Origin: DATFWC01 sp045801465
GTDB lineage: Bacteria > Pseudomonadota > Alphaproteobacteria > Rhizobiales > Xanthobacteraceae
Length of the DNA stretch: 11,486 nt
Direction of reading: 5' to 3'
Assembly: GCA_045801465.1 (NCBI GenBank)
Contig: JBJMSU010000152.1
Coordinates: forward strand, 1 to 11,486
In this document: positions 10,075 through 11,486 of the stretch, one piece after another
Layout of the letters: each line of letters begins with the position of its first letter
Position numbering within the stretch: position 1 is the first letter of the stretch
Notes under the pieces: generated by a model
What the model was told of the DNA's origin: nothing
Database searches by the model: none
The model's input: the letters and a program-made list of their open reading frames with translations, nothing else
Program-made: the position numbers and the translations under genes

Positions 10075-11081
10075 CAGGCGACCTCCCGGGTAGCGGGCTC
10101 GGCCAGTACCAAGCGCGGATCGCGCGCCAGCCACAGCGAGACGGCAATCTTCCCCGCCGATCCGGCATCGGGCGGGAGCGTGCGGTGGGCCACGACGTCG
10201 AGTCCCGCGGCCGTCATCCACTGGCTCACGGCTTCGGCGGCAAAGCCGAGGCGCCGGTGGGCATGCTCCTCGCGCAGGAACTCGAGATCGTGCGGCGCGA
10301 AGTCGATCACCAGCAACCGGCCACCGGGCCTGAGCACGCGTGCTGCCTCCGCGATCGCGCGCGCGCCGTCGTCGAGATAGTGCAGCACCTGGTGGATCAG
10401 CACCACATCGAAACTGTCGCGCGGCAGCGCGAGGTCGTAGATGTCGCCCTGGCGCACGCTCACATGCCTTAAGCCCGCCCGCTCCAGGCGGGAGCGGGCA
10501 ATCGCCAGCATGGCGTGCGAGAGATCGATCCCGAGCCCACGCTCGATATGCGGGCCGAACAGTTCGAGCATGCGGCCGGTGCCGGTGCCGAGATCGAGCA
10601 GCGAACGGAACGGACGCTCCGCAAGCGCCTCGCGGATGGCCGCTTCGACCGCTGCGTCCGCGACGTGCAACTGGCGAATGCGATCCCACTCGGCCGCGTG
10701 CGCGCGAAAATACGCCTGCGCGGCCGCCGCGCGCGCGGCCCGCACGGCGGCAAGCCGCTCGTGGTCGCGCACGATTGTCGGGTCGGCGGGATCGAGCCGG
10801 GCGAGAAGTCCTCGCGTCACCTCGGCGGCGAGGGCCCGGTCGGCGAGGCGAAAAAACGCCCAGCTTCCCTCGCGGAAGCGCTCCACCAGGCCGGCATCGG
10901 CAAGGAGCTTCAAATGCCGAGAGATGCGCGGCTGCGATTGGCGCAGGATCTCGGTCAGATCCGAGACCGTCAGCTCGGCCTCGGCCAGGAGCGTGAGCAC
11001 ACGCAGCCGCGTCGTTTCGCCGGCCGCCTTGAGTACGGCATGGAGCTCTGCGAAGCTGACTGGGGTCTGGGCCGTCGACAT
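10074..11081 (-). CDS. ArsR-family regulator fused to a SAM-dependent methyltransferase domain (SahR-like)
   Basis: This 335-residue protein has two domains. Residues 10-85 form an ArsR-type winged helix with recognition region SDLTEILRQSQPRISRHLKLL (40-60) and wing LVERFREGSWAFFRL. Residues 155-265 form a class I methyltransferase fold with LDLGTGTGR (motif I, 162-170), GIDLSHAM (184-191), GDIYD (212-216) and RPGGRLLVIDF (251-261). It heads an operon with metF and metH. The SahR family of ArsR regulators controls methionine-cycle genes in Proteobacteria in response to S-adenosylhomocysteine. By context this is such a regulator, with the second domain as the probable SAM/SAH sensor rather than a working enzyme (inference). 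The ATG at 11081 is preferred to the one at 11117, because the latter lies inside the palindrome that is the likely operator. GGCGAGA precedes the chosen start. No cysteine-based metal site is visible. Confidence 0.88.
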   Translation of the reverse strand: MSTAQTPVSFAELHAVLKAAGETTRLRVLTLLAEAELTVSDLTEILRQSQPRISRHLKLLADAGLVERFREGSWAFFRLADRALAAEVTRGLLARLDPADPTIVRDHERLAAVRAARAAAAQAYFRAHAAEWDRIRQLHVADAAVEAAIREALAERPFRSLLDLGTGTGRMLELFGPHIERGLGIDLSHAMLAIARSRLERAGLRHVSVRQGDIYDLALPRDSFDVVLIHQVLHYLDDGARAIAEAARVLRPGGRLLVIDFAPHDLEFLREEHAHRRLGFAAEAVSQWMTAAGLDVVAHRTLPPDAGSAGKIAVSLWLARDPRLVLAEPATREVA

Positions 11082-11115
11082 CGAGTTCTCGCCTGCGGTA
11101 TCGCCGCCGTATGGC

Positions 11116-11131
11116 ATAAAGATATCTTTAT
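11116..11131. promoter_or_regulatory. Probable operator of the met operon regulator (16-bp palindrome)
   Basis: ATAAAGATATCTTTAT is a perfect 16-bp palindrome in an otherwise GC-rich window, 35 bases before the regulator's start. Its size, symmetry and position fit an ArsR-family operator. It overlaps the best -10 candidate, so binding would block transcription and give autoregulation of the met operon. The identity of the bound protein is inferred from adjacency. Confidence 0.65.
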
Positions 11132-11153
11132 ATCCTTAATCCGTGGGACGCAA
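11127..11153 (-). promoter_or_regulatory. Candidate promoter of the met operon
   Basis: On the minus strand TTGCGT (11153-11148) and TATAAA (11132-11127) are separated by 15 bases, a short spacing; shifting the -35 one base upstream (CTTGCG) gives 16. The -10 element runs into the palindromic operator. The leader before the regulator ATG would be about 40 bases, too short for a SAM or SAH riboswitch. Confidence 0.4.
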
Positions 11154-11189
11154 GCCCACGCAGGGCGGATCAATGGGCAGCAGCCCATT
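11142..11189. repeat. Two short hairpins upstream of the met operon
   Basis: CGTGGG/CCCACG (11142-11147 and 11155-11160) and AATGGGC-AGCA-GCCCATT (11172-11189) are perfect short stems placed one after the other. The first overlaps the candidate -35 box. They begin the hairpin-rich non-coding stretch that runs to the window end. Confidence 0.5.
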
Positions 11190-11250
11190 CCGGACATCAC
11201 TTTCCTCATCCTGGAGTGCCAACGGCGCTTGGCCTATGCCCGAGTGAACG

Positions 11251-11360
11251 ACCTCGTCCTTCGAGACGCGGCCACGGAAGTCGGCTGCTGCCGACTTCCG
11301 CGAACTTAAGCGCCGATCTCGGGTAAACCCGAGATCGGTGGCCGCCCTCAGGATGAGGTC
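11251..11360. repeat. Branched palindromic repeat able to form a three-way junction
   Basis: An outer stem GCGGCCAC (11268-11275) / GTGGCCGC (11338-11345) encloses two perfect 11-bp hairpins. These are CGGAAGTCGGC-TGCT-GCCGACTTCCG (11275-11300) and CCGATCTCGGG-TAAA-CCCGAGATCGG (11313-11338). The flanks GTCCTTCGAGACGC and CCTCAGGATGAGG match the ends of the neighbouring repeat at 11395-11460. The whole therefore reads as one long member of that repeat family with an expanded core. Confidence 0.7.
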
Positions 11361-11394
11361 TATCGTTGCGATCCTCATGGTGAGGAGCGTCGCG

Positions 11395-11486
11395 TCCTTC
11401 GACAGTCACCCTCATCCTGAGGAGCCCGCGAAGCGGGCGTCTCGAAGGATGGGGTGACTGCTCAGGATGAGGGCGACGCGTCTCGA
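11395..11486. repeat. CTCATCCTGAGGAG-type palindromic repeat, running to the window edge
   Basis: CAGTCACCCTCATCC (11403-11417) pairs with GGATGGGGTGACTG (11447-11460), with one bulged base, around an inner CCCGC-GAA-GCGGG hairpin (11425-11437). A further CTCAGGATGAGGG follows at 11461, the start of another copy cut by the window. The wording (CCTGAGGAGCCCGCGAAGCGGGCGTCTCGAAGG) resembles a repeat I associate with Bradyrhizobium-type genomes. Confidence 0.65.

Larger units (their letters stand above)
11141..11486. other. Non-coding, hairpin-dense region upstream of the met operon
   Basis: About 345 bases contain no believable gene. The short open frames here run through palindromes and have no family resemblance. 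The region is made of several short hairpins, one branched repeat and one simpler repeat copy. The stretch 11190-11250 between them shows no feature I can name. Confidence 0.6.

Noticed and set aside
8893..10380. A 495-codon plus-strand open frame
   Set aside because: It is antisense to metF and the regulator and begins in repeat sequence; composition is typical of a shadow frame.
10075..10689. Upstream extension of the metF frame
   Set aside because: It overlaps the methyltransferase domain of the regulator in another frame. MetF homology begins after the ATG at 10074, which has its own ribosome site.
11082..11250. Possible SAM, SAH or cobalamin riboswitch ahead of the met operon
   Set aside because: The likely leader is only about 40 bases, and the palindrome and hairpins there fit an operator and dispersed repeats. 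No conserved riboswitch core was recognised.
11136..11415. Short minus-strand open frames at the right end
   Set aside because: They cross several perfect hairpins and repeat copies, have no recognisable domain and no credible ribosome site.

Overview
The window is GC-rich chromosomal DNA of an alphaproteobacterium. It most likely belongs to the Hyphomicrobiales (Rhizobiales), in the Bradyrhizobium/Xanthobacteraceae neighbourhood. The reasons are the codon and GC bias, an ArsR-methyltransferase/metF/metH cluster, an extensin-like protein, and three families of palindromic intergenic repeats of the kind scattered through those genomes. The lineage is an inference, because no rRNA or other marker gene is present. 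No tRNA, rRNA, CRISPR array, insertion sequence or prophage gene was seen.

Layout. Positions 1-218 hold no convincing gene and look less GC-rich than the rest. An extensin-like, probably zinc-binding cell-wall protein lies on the minus strand (219-1838). Divergent from it are a two-TM DUF2798 protein (1994-2227) and an amidase-signature hydrolase (2227-3522), whose stop and start overlap by one base. Next come a 29-residue single-TM micro-protein with a near-perfect Shine-Dalgarno (3762-3851), a strong intrinsic terminator (3925-3954), and an isochorismatase-family cysteine hydrolase (4037-4636). A palindromic repeat (4640-4774) separates this from the convergent methionine genes.

The right-hand 60 percent is a minus-strand methionine-cycle operon, read from 11081 down to 4792. 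It encodes an ArsR-type regulator fused to a SAM-dependent methyltransferase domain (SahR-like), MetF (5,10-methylenetetrahydrofolate reductase), a small DUF559 endonuclease-fold protein, and full-length cobalamin-dependent MetH. MetF makes 5-methyl-THF, MetH uses it to remethylate homocysteine, and the regulator probably senses the state of the SAM/SAH cycle through a 16-bp palindrome at the operon's 5' end. The DUF559 gene looks like an intruder between metF and metH. It is bracketed by 40-bp inverted repeats identical at 39 positions, its last 14 or so codons are made of repeat sequence, and its stop codon lies 5 bases before the metH start.

The right end (11141-11486) is non-coding and packed with hairpins, including a branched repeat that can fold into a three-way junction. 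Most of the window is ordinary housekeeping sequence. The most interesting items are the repeat-bounded DUF559 cassette inside the met operon, the regulator-methyltransferase fusion with its palindrome, and the micro-protein. No clearly new multi-gene system was found.
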